Part shown: positions 7,407-16,778 of the stretch, piece after piece
Numbering within the stretch: the first letter of the stretch is position 1
Layout of the letters: each line of letters begins with the position of its first letter
NCBI GenBank assembly: GCA_014359745.1
Contig: JACIYW010000001.1
Span: 1 to 64,000, forward strand
Direction of reading: 5' to 3'
Length of the DNA stretch: 64,000 nucleotides
Source: Paracoccaceae bacterium
GTDB lineage: Bacteria; Pseudomonadota; Alphaproteobacteria; Rhodobacterales; Rhodobacteraceae
Made by a program: the position numbers and the translations under genes
The notes under the pieces: generated by a model
The model's database searches: none
What the model saw: the letters and a program-made list of their open reading frames with translations, nothing else
What the model was told of the DNA's origin: nothing

Positions 7407-8392
7407 CCCTGCCCAAGACCATGCGCGCCGTCGAAATCTCCACCCCCGGCGGCCCCGAGGTGCTGGTGGAATGCACCCGCCCGGTGCCCGCCCCCGGCCA
7501 TGATCAGATCCTGATCAAGCTTGCCTATACCGGCGTCAACCGCCCCGACGCGCTGCAACGCGCGGGCCGCTACGCGCCACCGCCCACGGCCTCGGACCTG
7601 CCGGGGCTGGAAGGGGCGGGCACCGTCGCCGCCGTGGGGGCGGGTGTTACCCGCTGGAAGGTGGGCGATGAGGTCTGCGCGCTGTTTCCCGGCGGCAGCT
7701 ATGCCGACTATGCGCTGACCAACGCGGGCCACGCCCTGCCGGTGCCCAGCGGCATGGATCTGCGCGCCGCCGCCTGCCTGCCCGAAACCTTCTTCACCGT
7801 CTGGAGCAATGTCTTCACCCGCGGCGCCCTGAAACCGGGTGAACGGTTTCTGGTGCACGGCGGATCTTCCGGGATCGGCACGACGGCCATTCAACTGGCC
7901 AGCGCCATCGGCGCCCGCGTCTTTGCCACCGCCGGATCGGATGAGAAATGCGCGGCCTGCACCGCCCTTGGCGCCGAGCGGGCGATCAACTATCGCACCG
8001 AGGATTTCGTCGAGGTGCTGCGCGCCGAAGGCGGCGCGAACCTGATCCTCGACATGGTCGGCGGCGATTACATCCCGCGCAACATCAAGACGCTGGCAGA
8101 TGATGGCCGTCTGGTGCAGATCGCCTTTCTGGCCGACAGCAAGGCCACGCTGAATTTCGCGCAGGTGATGATCCGGCGGCTGACGATCACCGGATCCACC
8201 CTGCGCCCGCAATCCGATGCCGCCAAGACCCGCATCGCCGAGGATCTCGCGGCGAACGCCTGGCCGCTGCTGGAATCAGGCCGCGTGGCCCCGGTGATCG
8301 ATTCGGAATTCGCACTGGCCGATGCCGCCAAGGCCCATGCGCTCATGGAATCCTCGGTCCATATCGGCAAGATCGTGATGAAGGTCGCCTGA
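7403..8392 (+). CDS. NAD(P)H-quinone oxidoreductase, zinc-independent MDR (PIG3-like)
   Basis: The 329-residue medium-chain reductase has the GroES-like N-domain (GVNRPDALQRAGRY near 50, PGLEGAGTV near 70) and a Rossmann domain with HGGSSGIGTTAIQLA near 155. It lacks the zinc ligands of alcohol dehydrogenases, as in quinone oxidoreductases. It probably reduces quinones or enones with NADPH. It starts in the COQ9 stop codon, so a link to quinone metabolism is reasonable but inferred. Confidence 0.85.
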   Translation: MTLPKTMRAVEISTPGGPEVLVECTRPVPAPGHDQILIKLAYTGVNRPDALQRAGRYAPPPTASDLPGLEGAGTVAAVGAGVTRWKVGDEVCALFPGGSYADYALTNAGHALPVPSGMDLRAAACLPETFFTVWSNVFTRGALKPGERFLVHGGSSGIGTTAIQLASAIGARVFATAGSDEKCAACTALGAERAINYRTEDFVEVLRAEGGANLILDMVGGDYIPRNIKTLADDGRLVQIAFLADSKATLNFAQVMIRRLTITGSTLRPQSDAAKTRIAEDLAANAWPLLESGRVAPVIDSEFALADAAKAHALMESSVHIGKIVMKVA

Positions 8393-8395
8393 CAG

Positions 8396-8424
8396 GTAGG
8401 GTGCGCAATGAATGCGCACCCTAC
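8396..8424. repeat. Perfect 12-bp inverted repeat between convergent genes
   Basis: GTAGGGTGCGCA, a 5-base loop ATGAA, then TGCGCACCCTAC. It sits 4 bases after the quinone reductase stop and 17 bases before the argG stop, so it can act as a two-way transcription barrier or is a REP-like mobile palindrome. No U-tract follows on either strand. Confidence 0.75.
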
Positions 8425-8440
8425 GCCCCCGCGATCGGGT

Positions 8441-9679
8441 TCAGAACCCCAGCCGCCGCTTGCGCATCGCGATCAGTTTCAGCCGCAGCGCGTTCAACTG
8501 GATGAACCCCGCCGCGTCCTTCTGATCATAGGCGCCGGCGTCGTCTTCAAAGGTCACATGCGCCTCGGAATACAGGCTGTGATCCGACCAGCGGCCCACC
8601 GTGCGCGCCAGTCCCTTGTAAAGCTTCAGCCGCACCGTGCCGGTCACATGTTCCTGGCTGCGGTCGATCAGCGCCTGCAACATCTCGCGTTCGGGCGAGA
8701 ACCAGAAGCCGTTATAGATCAGTTCCGCATATTGCGGCATGATCTGGTCCTTGAGATGCGCCGCGCCGCGATCCAGGGTGATCTGTTCGATGCCGCGATG
8801 CGCCTCCAACAGCAGCGTGCCGCCCGGCGTCTCGTAGATGCCGCGCGATTTCATGCCGACGAACCGCCCCTCGACCAGATCCAGCCGCCCGATCCCGTGC
8901 TTGCCGCCCAACTCATTGAGCCGGGTCAGGATCGTGGCGGGCGAAAGCGCCTCGCCATTGATCGACACGGCGTCGCCGCGTTCAAACCCGATTTCCACAT
9001 ATTCCGGCGTATCGGGCGCGTCTTCGGGGTGCGCTGTGCGCTGATAGACGTAATCAGGCGCCTCTTCGGCGGGGTTTTCCAGCACCTTGCCTTCGGAGGA
9101 GGTGTGCAAAAGGTTCGCATCCACCGAAAACGGCGCCTCGCCGCGCTTGTCTTTCGCGATGGGGATCTGATGCGCCTCGGCGAATTCCAGAAGCTTGGTG
9201 CGGCTGGTCAGATCCCATTCCCGCCAAGGCGCGATCACCCGGATCTCGGGGTTGAGCGCATAGGCCGCCAACTCGAACCGCACCTGATCGTTGCCCTTGC
9301 CCGTTGCCCCATGCGCCACCGCATCGGCGCCGGTCATCGCCGCAATCTCTATCAACCGCTTGGAAATCAGCGGCCGCGCGATCGAGGTGCCCAGCAGATA
9401 CAGCCCCTCATAAAGCGCGTTCGCGCGGAACATCGGAAACACGAAATCGCGCACGAATTCCTCGCGCACATCCTCGATATAGATGTTTTCGGGGGCGATC
9501 CCCAGCAGTTCGGCCTTCTTGCGCGCGGGATCAAGCTCTTCTCCCTGGCCCAGATCGGCGGTGAAGGTGACCACCTCACAGCCGTATTCGGTTTGCAGCC
9601 ATTTCAGGATGATCGAGGTATCAAGCCCGCCGGAATAGGCAAGGACAACCTTCTTGGGCGCGGGTCTGGCAGTTGGCAT
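8441..9679 (-). CDS. argG: Argininosuccinate synthase
   Basis: The 412-residue enzyme joins citrulline and aspartate using ATP in arginine synthesis. The PP-loop [15 protein letters not shown] is near residue 14, and [15 protein letters not shown] is near 122. The start at 9679 ([12 protein letters not shown]) was chosen over an open extension to 9877 because CGGAG precedes it and the length matches the family. It stands alone, convergent with the quinone reductase and divergent from lldD. Confidence 0.95.
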   Translation of the reverse strand: MPTARPAPKKVVLAYSGGLDTSIILKWLQTEYGCEVVTFTADLGQGEELDPARKKAELLGIAPENIYIEDVREEFVRDFVFPMFRANALYEGLYLLGTSIARPLISKRLIEIAAMTGADAVAHGATGKGNDQVRFELAAYALNPEIRVIAPWREWDLTSRTKLLEFAEAHQIPIAKDKRGEAPFSVDANLLHTSSEGKVLENPAEEAPDYVYQRTAHPEDAPDTPEYVEIGFERGDAVSINGEALSPATILTRLNELGGKHGIGRLDLVEGRFVGMKSRGIYETPGGTLLLEAHRGIEQITLDRGAAHLKDQIMPQYAELIYNGFWFSPEREMLQALIDRSQEHVTGTVRLKLYKGLARTVGRWSDHSLYSEAHVTFEDDAGAYDQKDAAGFIQLNALRLKLIAMRKRRLGF

Positions 9680-9835
9680 GGCGGGCTCCGACAGGGGTGT
9701 GACGGGCGGGGTGTAAAGCCTTTGTCCCGGTCCGGCAAGGGCCGGGCGCGCCCGGTCCGCAAGCGCCAACACGATTGCGCACCCCGGCAAGGATTGGTAA
9801 CAGAAATTCACCGTTTGCGGCACAGGAAAGCCACC

Positions 9836-10999
9836 ATGCCCGTCATCACCAATATCGCCGACCTCAAGCGCCTGCACCGCGCCCGCACCCCGGCGATGTT
9901 CTATGATTACGCCGAGTCGGGCAGTTGGACGGAACAGACCTTCCGCGACAACAGCAGCGATTTCGCCGACATCCGCCTGCGCCAGAAAGTCGCGGTGAAC
10001 ATGGAAGGGCGCAGCACCGCATCAACGATGATCGGGCAGGATGTGGCGATGCCCGTCGCCCTTGCCCCCATCGGCCTTCTGGGGATGCAATCGGCCGATG
10101 GCGAGATCAAGGCCGCCCGCGCCGCCGAAAAATTCGGCGTGCCCTTCACCCTCTCCACCATGTCGATCTGTTCGATCGAGGACGTGGCGGCGCATACCAC
10201 CAAACCCTTCTGGTTTCAGGTCTATACCCTGCGCGAAGAAGATTTCATGCGCCGCCTGATCGAACGCGCCCGCGCCGCCAATTGTTCGGCACTGGTGATC
10301 ACCGTCGATCTGCAAATCATGGGCCAGCGTCACAAGGATATCCGGCACGGCCTTTCGGCCCCGCCCAAACTTACCGCCAAATCCATCCTGGACATGATGA
10401 CCAAGGTCGAATGGGGCCTTGGCATGCTGCGCACCAAACGGCGGTTCTTCGGCAATATCGTCGGGCACGCCGAGGGGGTGGATGATCCCTCATCGCTGGC
10501 ATCCTGGACGGCGCAGGCCTTCGATCCCACGCTCGACTGGGCCAAGATCGCCAAACTGAAGGAAATGTGGGGCGGCAAGGTGATCCTCAAGGGCATACTT
10601 GACCCCGAAGATGCACGCATGGCCGTGAAAACCGGCGCCGATGCGATCATCGTCTCGAACCACGGTGGTCGCCAGCTTGACGGCGCGCTGTCTTCCATCC
10701 GCATGCTCGACCCGATCCTGCAAGCCGTGGGCAATGATATCGAGGTGCACCTCGACAGCGGCATCCGGTCGGGGCAGGACGTGCTCAAGGCCCTCGCGAT
10801 GGGGGCGCGCGGCACCTATATCGGCCGCGCCTTTGTCAACGGTCTTGGCGCGATGGGCGAGGCGGGCGTGACCCGCGCGCTGGAGGTCATTCACAAGGAA
10901 CTCGATACCACGATGGCGCTTTGCGGTGAAAGAAACGTCAACGACCTGGGCCGCGATATCCTGCTGATCCCGCGCACCTTCGCGGGCGACTGGGCATAA
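9836..10999 (+). CDS. lldD: L-lactate dehydrogenase (FMN, alpha-hydroxy-acid oxidase family)
   Basis: The 387-residue protein is a flavoprotein of the lactate/glycolate oxidase family. The signature [14 protein letters not shown] carries the catalytic His and the substrate Arg near 273-279. Other family stretches are [16 protein letters not shown] near 79 and [20 protein letters not shown] near 305. The reaction is lactate to pyruvate with electrons to quinone at the membrane. Start 9836 is preceded by AGGA. A remnant LysR gene abuts its 3' end on the other strand. Confidence 0.88.
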   Translation: MPVITNIADLKRLHRARTPAMFYDYAESGSWTEQTFRDNSSDFADIRLRQKVAVNMEGRSTASTMIGQDVAMPVALAPIGLLGMQSADGEIKAARAAEKFGVPFTLSTMSICSIEDVAAHTTKPFWFQVYTLREEDFMRRLIERARAANCSALVITVDLQIMGQRHKDIRHGLSAPPKLTAKSILDMMTKVEWGLGMLRTKRRFFGNIVGHAEGVDDPSSLASWTAQAFDPTLDWAKIAKLKEMWGGKVILKGILDPEDARMAVKTGADAIIVSNHGGRQLDGALSSIRMLDPILQAVGNDIEVHLDSGIRSGQDVLKALAMGARGTYIGRAFVNGLGAMGEAGVTRALEVIHKELDTTMALCGERNVNDLGRDILLIPRTFAGDWA

Positions 11000-11259
11000 C
11001 GCCCTTCTTCCACCGCCGTTTCCGCCGCCTCGATCGCATCAAGCACCTTTTGCGCGCCGTCATGGAAAAACCGCCCGTGTTCGGTCGGTTGCAGGCTGCG
11101 CGTGGTTCGGTTGAACCGCCGCACGCCAAGGTGTTTGTCCAGATCCGCGTTGCGCGCCGAGGCGACGGCGGGCGAAGTGCGCTGGTCGCGCGCCGCCGCG
11201 CTCATGCTGCCCAGTTCGCAGACGCGCACGAACATGCGAAGGTTGTCGACGTAAGACAC
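11000..11259 (-). pseudogene. LysR-family regulator, N-terminal remnant
   Basis: Starting at GTG 11259, the frame reads the LysR winged helix (VDNLRMFVRVCELGSMSAAA, then VASARNADLDKHLGV and FNRTTRSLQPTEHGRFF). After about 85 residues the similarity ends exactly where the lldD 3' end begins. The whole effector domain, about 210 residues, is missing. This is a deletion remnant. The usual LysR sequence has ISELEKHLGVRLFNR; here several conserved positions have already drifted. Confidence 0.8.
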
Positions 11260-11371
11260 GGGATTATCAGCGCCTGTTTGAAAGTGATCCGTTATTTACA
11301 GGCTTAACAAAAAGGCCACCGCCGCGATAGCCTGCCCCGACGACAGGCCCAACCCGACAGGAGATATCGGC

Positions 11372-12595
11372 ATGTATGATCTGGCAATCCTGTGGGCCTG
11401 GTTCGAATTTGCCACACGCTGGTTGCATGTGATCACCGCGATCGCCTGGATCGGATCATCGTTCTATTTCATCGCGCTGGATCTGGGGCTGCGGCAGGCG
11501 CCCGACATGCCCGAGGGTGTCCATGGCGAGGAATGGCAGGTGCATGGCGGCGGCTTCTATCACATTCGCAAATACATGGTCGCCCCCGCGGCGATGCCCG
11601 AACATCTGACCTGGTTCAAATGGGAAAGCTATGCGACCTGGCTGTCGGGTTTCGTGTTGCTGGTGCTGACCTATTACATGGGCGCGCAGTTCTACCTGAT
11701 CGATCCCAATATTGCCGATCTGGCGGTGTGGCAGGCGGTGGGCATTTCCATGGGATCGCTGGTCTTTGGCTGGTTCGCCTATGACAGGGTGTGCAAATCC
11801 CGCTTTGGTGAAAACAGCACCCGGTTGATGCTGTTTCTGTTTGTGGTGCTGGTGGCGATGTCGTGGGGCTATGCGCAGGTGTTTTCCGGGCGTGCGGCGC
11901 TGTTGCATCTGGGGGCGTTCACGGCCACGATCATGGCGGCGAATGTGTTCGCGGTCATCATTCCCAACCAGAAGGTGGTGGTGGCCGATCTGATCGCCGG
12001 GCGCATCCCCGATGCCAGATACGGCAAGATCGCCAAGCAGCGATCGACCCACAACAATTACCTGACGCTGCCGGTGCTGTTCCTGATGCTGTCCAACCAC
12101 GCGCCGCTGGCTTTTGCCACGAAATACAACTGGATCATCGCCAGTCTGGTGTTCCTGACCGGGGTCACGATCCGGCACTATTTCAATTCGGTTCACGCCC
12201 GCAAGGGCAGGCCGACATGGACATGGGCGGTCACGGTGATCCTGTTCATCGTCATCGCCTGGCTTTCGACCGAACCGAAATTCAAGGTGGGCGAGGCTGC
12301 GGCGATGACCCCGGCCGCCGCCCGGTTCGCCCGCGCCGAGGGGTTCGATGCGGTGACCGATATCGTCATGGGGCGCTGTTCGATGTGCCATGCGCCCGAA
12401 CCGATGCAAGACGGGTTGCATTGGGCGCCGAAGGGCGTGGCACTGGATACCCCCGAAAGCATCGCCCGCCACGCCCGCGACATCTATCTTCAGGCGGGGG
12501 TGTCCCACGCCATGCCCCCGGCCAACATGTCATTCATCGAGGCGGCCGAGCGGGCCAAGATCGTGGCGTGGTACCGCGCGGCGACGGGTTCCTGA
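11372..12595 (+). CDS. puuD: Membrane urate hydroxylase/oxidase with C-terminal cytochrome c
   Basis: The 407-residue protein has eight or so membrane helices (about 10-300), beginning WAWFEFATRWLHVITAIAWI, then a soluble cytochrome c domain. The haem site CSMCH lies near residue 335, with a likely axial Met in AMPPANMSFIE near 385. PuuD oxidises urate to 5-hydroxyisourate and passes electrons to the respiratory chain. AGGAGAT precedes the ATG. The usual purine breakdown partners (allantoinase, hydroxyisourate hydrolase, transporters) are not adjacent. Confidence 0.9.
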   Translation: MYDLAILWAWFEFATRWLHVITAIAWIGSSFYFIALDLGLRQAPDMPEGVHGEEWQVHGGGFYHIRKYMVAPAAMPEHLTWFKWESYATWLSGFVLLVLTYYMGAQFYLIDPNIADLAVWQAVGISMGSLVFGWFAYDRVCKSRFGENSTRLMLFLFVVLVAMSWGYAQVFSGRAALLHLGAFTATIMAANVFAVIIPNQKVVVADLIAGRIPDARYGKIAKQRSTHNNYLTLPVLFLMLSNHAPLAFATKYNWIIASLVFLTGVTIRHYFNSVHARKGRPTWTWAVTVILFIVIAWLSTEPKFKVGEAAAMTPAAARFARAEGFDAVTDIVMGRCSMCHAPEPMQDGLHWAPKGVALDTPESIARHARDIYLQAGVSHAMPPANMSFIEAAERAKIVAWYRAATGS

Positions 12596-12597
12596 GG

Positions 12598-13518
12598 TCA
12601 GGCGCCGCGCAGCAGCGCACGCGCGCGTGCCAGCCCCGCAAGGGTCATGTTCGCGCCGCTGATCGTGGCCTGAACCCCCTGCGCGGCCAGGGCATCGGCG
12701 TAACGCTGTGCCAGATCACCCCCGCCGATCACCGCCACCGACTGCCCCAGCCACCAGGGCCGGGTCGCGGCCAGTTCGGCCCCGATCAGCAGCCCCGACA
12801 GCCGCGACAGTCGCGCGCGCTTGTGCGTGCCGACGCCGCGCAAGGCGCACAGCATCGTCGCCAGCCGTTCGGGGCGCGACAGGATATCGGCCAGCGCCGA
12901 CTTGAATGCCTCTGGGTCTTGACCGCCGTCGTGTCCGTCGGGGGGCAGGCCGTGGCGCAGGCTTGACCGATGCGCCAGAAGGTCGAACATCTCTCCGGTC
13001 AGGGTGGTGGTGAAGGTGACAACCTCGCCCGCGCTGATCCGCGCCCATGTGCTTATCGGTCCGGGCAGGCACAGCACCCCGTCGAAATCGGGCGCCCCGG
13101 CCAGAAACCCGGCGATCCGGGTTTCCGGGCCGCGCAGCTCATCAACCGGGCGATCCTGGCGCAGGCCGGGGATCGCGTAAAGGGCTAGGCGCGGATCGGT
13201 GCCGGTCACACGGTGCAAGACAGCGGGCAGGGGCGGGCAGGGCAGGGGGCGCAAGGCCGCACCCGCGCCGCCGGGCACGCCAAAGGTGGGCAACCCGCAG
13301 GCGATCACCGGCAAGCTGCCCGCGTGGGGCAGAAGGTCTTTGAGCAGATCGGCAATCACCGCGGGCGCCGCCGTGCCACCGCCGGGTGCGGTGCGGGTTT
13401 CCAGCACCGCACCATCGGGGCCGATGACATGGGCGCAAACCCGCGCCTCTTGCCAGTCAACTCCGATCCAGTCTGGCCCGATCCCGTCTGGCCCGATCCC
13501 GTCTGCCGCCTTGGCCAT
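12598..13518 (-). CDS. dgoK: 2-dehydro-3-deoxygalactonokinase
   Basis: The 306-residue sugar kinase phosphorylates 2-keto-3-deoxygalactonate in the De Ley-Doudoroff galactose pathway. The N-terminal nucleotide-binding element is IGVDWQEARVCAHVIG, preceded by three GIGPD-type repeats coded by 15-bp units. Further family segments are IACGLPTFGVPGG and GEMFDLLAHRSSLRHGL. Start 13518 was chosen because GGGGGA lies just upstream. The usual aldolase dgoA is not next to it. The strand is convergent with puuD, with only two bases between the stops. Confidence 0.85.
   Translation of the reverse strand: MAKAADGIGPDGIGPDWIGVDWQEARVCAHVIGPDGAVLETRTAPGGGTAAPAVIADLLKDLLPHAGSLPVIACGLPTFGVPGGAGAALRPLPCPPLPAVLHRVTGTDPRLALYAIPGLRQDRPVDELRGPETRIAGFLAGAPDFDGVLCLPGPISTWARISAGEVVTFTTTLTGEMFDLLAHRSSLRHGLPPDGHDGGQDPEAFKSALADILSRPERLATMLCALRGVGTHKRARLSRLSGLLIGAELAATRPWWLGQSVAVIGGGDLAQRYADALAAQGVQATISGANMTLAGLARARALLRGA
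13465..13506. repeat. 15-bp tandem repeat inside dgoK
   Basis: Units GATCCAGTCTGGCCC (13465-13479) and GATCCCGTCTGGCCC (13480-13494) plus a partial third unit encode repeated GIGPD in the dgoK N-terminus. The repeat keeps frame. Confidence 0.85.
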
Positions 13519-13607
13519 GTTTCCCCCGATGCCCGCTTTGCCACGTCGCGATGCGGTTAGCATCCGGCGCGGGGTGTTGTCACGCGCGGGGGTTGGGCAA
13601 AAGCGGC

Positions 13608-14564
13608 TCAGATCGCGGGGCGGGCGCAGCGGGCAATCGTTTCGGCCAGGCCGCGCATCAGGTCGCCGTAATGATCCGGCCCGAAGGCCAGCGCGCTGCC
13701 GGTCGGGTCAAGCGGGGCGGCGATGGTCGCGCCGGTGCCTTCGGCCACCGCCTGAACCAGCGCCGGATCATGCTGCGCCTCGGGGAAGATGCAGCGGGCG
13801 CCGGTTTCAATCAGCACTTCGCGGATCGCGGCGATCCGGGCGGCGCCGGGCCGGGCGGCATCGCCCAGCGTGATCGCCCCGGCGATGGTCAGGCCAAAGT
13901 GATCGGCGAAATATCCATAGGCATCGTGAAACACGATCAAGGGCACGGCGCCGAGCCCGGCAAGGGTGGTCGCGATCTCTGCATCCATCGCGGCAATGCG
14001 GGCCTTGGCGGCGGCGGCATTGGCGGCATAGGCGGCGGCGTGTTCGGGATCGGTTTCCGAAAGATGCGCCGCGATCACATCGACCCAGACCGCCGCATTC
14101 GCGGGGTCAAGCCAGGCGTGCGGATCAACCCCTTCGCCAGGGTGTTCATCACCATGCGCGTGGCTGTGCGCGTGGTCATGCGCATCGTCCTGACCGTGGC
14201 TGTTACCGTCAAAACCGCGCAGATGCACGCCGTCAGAGGCCAAAAGCGCCACCGCCTCGCCGCGCAGCCCGACCCCCTCGATGGCGCGTTCCAGCCAGGG
14301 GGTCAACCCAGGCCCCACCCAGAACACCAGATCGGCCCCGGCCAGATCGGCGGCTTGCGTGGGGCGAAGCTGAAAGCTGTGCGCATCGGCGCCAGCGGTC
14401 AGCAGCACCTTTGGCGTGCCGATGTCGCCCATCACCTGTGCCACAAGCGATCCGACGGCCGGGATATCGGCCACCACCTGCGGCGTCCGGGCGAAAGCCG
14501 TGTTGGCGCAGATCGGCAGCATCAGGCACAAAAATACAGGGGCAAGAAGGGTGTGGCGCGACAT
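13608..14564 (-). CDS. znuA: Zinc ABC transporter, periplasmic binding protein
   Basis: The 318-residue protein starts with a signal peptide (LLAPVFLCLMLPICANTAFA). The cluster A-I domain has metal-ligand His residues in GADAHSFQLRP and DPHAWLDP, and IVFHDAYGYFADHFG near 205. A His/Asp-rich loop, HDHAHSHAHGDEH (about 130-142), is typical of zinc-specific members. It collects Zn2+ in the periplasm for ZnuBC. It is divergent from zur-znuCB across an 85-bp spacer with two palindromes. Confidence 0.95.
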   Translation of the reverse strand: MSRHTLLAPVFLCLMLPICANTAFARTPQVVADIPAVGSLVAQVMGDIGTPKVLLTAGADAHSFQLRPTQAADLAGADLVFWVGPGLTPWLERAIEGVGLRGEAVALLASDGVHLRGFDGNSHGQDDAHDHAHSHAHGDEHPGEGVDPHAWLDPANAAVWVDVIAAHLSETDPEHAAAYAANAAAAKARIAAMDAEIATTLAGLGAVPLIVFHDAYGYFADHFGLTIAGAITLGDAARPGAARIAAIREVLIETGARCIFPEAQHDPALVQAVAEGTGATIAAPLDPTGSALAFGPDHYGDLMRGLAETIARCARPAI

Positions 14565-14606
14565 GGGGAATTCCGTTCATTTTGCTTGTTCGAGAGGCAG
14601 GAATAG

Positions 14607-14655
14607 CATAGTTACACTATAACATGTCAAGTAGGAGATATGTCATAACATGACA
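14607..14655. promoter_or_regulatory. Two Zur-type operator palindromes between znuA and zur
   Basis: The first site is ATAGTTACACTATAACAT (14608-14625), with GTTA/TAAC arms as in alphaproteobacterial Zur boxes. The second is TGTCATAACATGACA (14641-14655), a 6-bp perfect inverted repeat that covers the zur start codon. Their place between divergent zinc genes suggests zinc-dependent repression of znuA and autoregulation of zur-znuCB. Assignment rests on position and resemblance. Confidence 0.65.
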
Positions 14656-15183
14656 AATCCGCACCCCGCACCGCCCAACCCCGTGCCCAACCCCGCGCGC
14701 ACCCCTTCTCCCGGCCTTGCGTTCCGCGAGCATGACCATACGACCTGCGCCCTCGATATTCTGGCGCGGGCCGAGGCGCTGACAGGGGCCGCAGGCGCGC
14801 GGCTGACCCCGGTGCGTCGCCGCACGCTGGAGATATTGCTGGAAGCGCATGCAGCCCTTGGAGCCTACGAGGTGCTTGACCGTCTGGCCGCCGACGGGTT
14901 CGGGCGTCAGCCGCCCGTCGCATATCGCGCGCTGGAATTTCTGGTCGAACACGGGCTGGCCCACCGCATCCGCCGCATGAACGCCTTTGCCGCCTGCATG
15001 CATCCGGGCGAGGCGCATCAGCCGGTGTTCCTGATCTGCCGTGGCTGCAACGCGGTGGCCGAGGCCCCGGCGGGCGGCGTGCGCCCCGCGCTTGACGCGG
15101 CGGCGCATCTTGCCGGGTTCACCGTTGAACGCGCCAGCATAGAGGCGCTGGGCCTGTGCCCGCAATGCCGGGCCGCGGCATGA
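14650..15183 (+). CDS. zur: Zinc uptake regulator, Fur family
   Basis: The 177-residue protein has a proline-rich start, a winged helix (ARLTPVRRRTLEILLEAHAA, VAYRALEFLVEHGLAHRI) and zinc-binding parts: HQPVFLICRGCNAV near 119-132 and the C-terminal LCPQCRAAA. These match Zur more than Fur, as does its fusion to znuCB. GGAG lies 12 bases ahead of the ATG, and the second operator covers the start. Its stop overlaps znuC (ATGA). Confidence 0.92.
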   Translation: MTNPHPAPPNPVPNPARTPSPGLAFREHDHTTCALDILARAEALTGAAGARLTPVRRRTLEILLEAHAALGAYEVLDRLAADGFGRQPPVAYRALEFLVEHGLAHRIRRMNAFAACMHPGEAHQPVFLICRGCNAVAEAPAGGVRPALDAAAHLAGFTVERASIEALGLCPQCRAAA

Positions 15184-15941
15184 GCCTGATCAGCGCCGAA
15201 GGCCTGTCGGTGCGCTATGGCGGCGCGCTGGCGCTGTCGGATGTCACGCTGGCGGTGGAGCCGGGCGAGATCGTGACGGTGGTCGGGCCGAACGGGTCGG
15301 GGAAATCGACGCTGCTGCGCGCACTTCTGGGAATTGTGCCGCCCGCAGCGGGGCGGGTGACCCGGCAGGCGGGGCTGCGGGTGGGCTATGTGCCGCAGCG
15401 TTTGCACATCGATCCGGCGCTGCCGATGACGGCGGGCCGGTTCCTGTCGCTGCCGCGCAGGCAGGGGCGGGCGGCGGTGGCGGCGGCTTTGGCGCGCACC
15501 GGCGTGCCGGGGCTGCAAGACCGGCAGATGACCGCGCTGTCGGGCGGGCAGTTTCAGCGCGTGATGCTGGCGCGCGCCCTTTTGACCGATCCGCAGATCC
15601 TGATCCTGGACGAGGCGACGCAGGGCCTGGATCAACCCGGCGTCGCCGCCTTTTACCGCCTGATAGAGGACGTGCGCCGCGATCTGCACTGTGCGGTGCT
15701 GATGGTCAGCCACGACCTGCATGTGGTGATGAGCGCATCGGACCGGGTGATCTGCCTCAACGGCCATGTCTGCTGCGAGGGCACGCCACATGTGGTTTCC
15801 GCCGCGCCCGAATACCGCGCCCTGTTCGGCCTTGGCACGGGCGGAACGCTGGCGCTTTACCAGCATGATCATGATCACGCCCATGATCATGCCCACGGGC
15901 AGAACCATGATGAAGCAGTGGGGGCCGGGGATGCTGGATGA
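15180..15941 (+). CDS. znuC: Zinc ABC transporter, ATP-binding protein
   Basis: The 253-residue ATPase has Walker A GPNGSGKST near 39, signature LSGGQFQRVMLARAL near 128, Walker B ILILDEATQG near 149 and the switch His in SHDLHVV. The C-terminal tail HDHDHAHDHAHGQNHD is His-rich and may hold zinc, as in other ZnuC proteins. It starts in the zur stop and overlaps znuB by 11 bases. It drives import through ZnuB. Confidence 0.95.
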   Translation: MSLISAEGLSVRYGGALALSDVTLAVEPGEIVTVVGPNGSGKSTLLRALLGIVPPAAGRVTRQAGLRVGYVPQRLHIDPALPMTAGRFLSLPRRQGRAAVAAALARTGVPGLQDRQMTALSGGQFQRVMLARALLTDPQILILDEATQGLDQPGVAAFYRLIEDVRRDLHCAVLMVSHDLHVVMSASDRVICLNGHVCCEGTPHVVSAAPEYRALFGLGTGGTLALYQHDHDHAHDHAHGQNHDEAVGAGDAG

Positions 15942-16728
15942 TTTCATGCTGCGCGCCGGGTTGGCGGGGCTGGCGGTGGCGCTGGCCGCCGGGCCGCTGG
16001 GCTGTTTCGTGGTCTGGCGGCGGATGGCCTATTTCGGCGATGCCACCTCGCACGCGGCCATCCTTGGGGTGGCGCTGGCGCTGGGCTTTTCGCTGTCGGT
16101 CTTTGCGGGCACGCTGGGGGTCGCGCTGTTGATGGCGCTGACCGTCTCGACGCTGGCGGGGCGCGGCTGGGCGATGGATACCACGCTGGGGGTGCTGGCG
16201 CATTCGACGCTGGCCTTCGGGCTGGTGGCTGTGTCATTCATCTCGGGGGTGCGGACCGATCTGTCGGCCTGGTTGTTCGGCGATATCCTGGCGGTTGGCT
16301 GGAATGATCTTTGGGCGATCTGGGGCGGCGCGCTGGCGGTGCTGGCGCTGCTGGTCTGGCGCTGGGACGCGCTGTTGACGTCAACGGTGAACGAGGATCT
16401 GGCCCATGCGGCGGGCCTGCGCCCGGGGAGAGAGCGCCTGGTGCTGACGCTGGCGCTGGCGCTGGCGGTCGCGGTGTCGATCAAGGTGGTGGGCGCGCTC
16501 TTGATTGCCGCGATGCTGATCATTCCGGCCGCCGCCGCGCGGTCGCTGGCCCGCAGCCCCGAGGCGATGGCGGTGGGCGCCGTGGCGATCGGGGCGGTGG
16601 CGGCGCTGGCCGGGCTGCTGGCGTCGCTGTGGCTGGATACGCCGGCGGGGCCGGGCATTGTGGCGGTGGCCTCGATCCTGTTTGCCGGGCTTGCGGTGCT
16701 GCGCCCGCTGCGCCATGGCGGTGGCTGA
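15931..16728 (+). CDS. znuB: Zinc ABC transporter, permease
   Basis: The 265-residue ABC-3 family permease has eight or nine hydrophobic helices and the family stretch RRMAYFGDATSHAAILGVAL near 30. The C-terminal half has IKVVGALLIAAMLIIPAAAA. The ATG at 15931 follows a G-rich stretch; an in-frame ATG at 15907 would add eight residues. It is the last gene of zur-znuCB. Confidence 0.93.
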   Translation: MLDDFMLRAGLAGLAVALAAGPLGCFVVWRRMAYFGDATSHAAILGVALALGFSLSVFAGTLGVALLMALTVSTLAGRGWAMDTTLGVLAHSTLAFGLVAVSFISGVRTDLSAWLFGDILAVGWNDLWAIWGGALAVLALLVWRWDALLTSTVNEDLAHAAGLRPGRERLVLTLALALAVAVSIKVVGALLIAAMLIIPAAAARSLARSPEAMAVGAVAIGAVAALAGLLASLWLDTPAGPGIVAVASILFAGLAVLRPLRHGGG

Positions 16729-16778
16729 GGCTTGCCTGGGCTGGCTGCGTGTTTATGTAACGGGAAACGGGGGCGCAT

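Noticed and set aside
8408-9835. Long plus-strand frame reading through into lldD
   Set aside because: It is the antisense of argG. The lldD protein begins at 9836 with a ribosome site and family start.
14150-14190. Repeat array from His codons in znuA and at 15863-15915 in znuC
   Set aside because: These are low-complexity His/Asp/Ala codons of known metal-binding loops, not a CRISPR or regulatory array.
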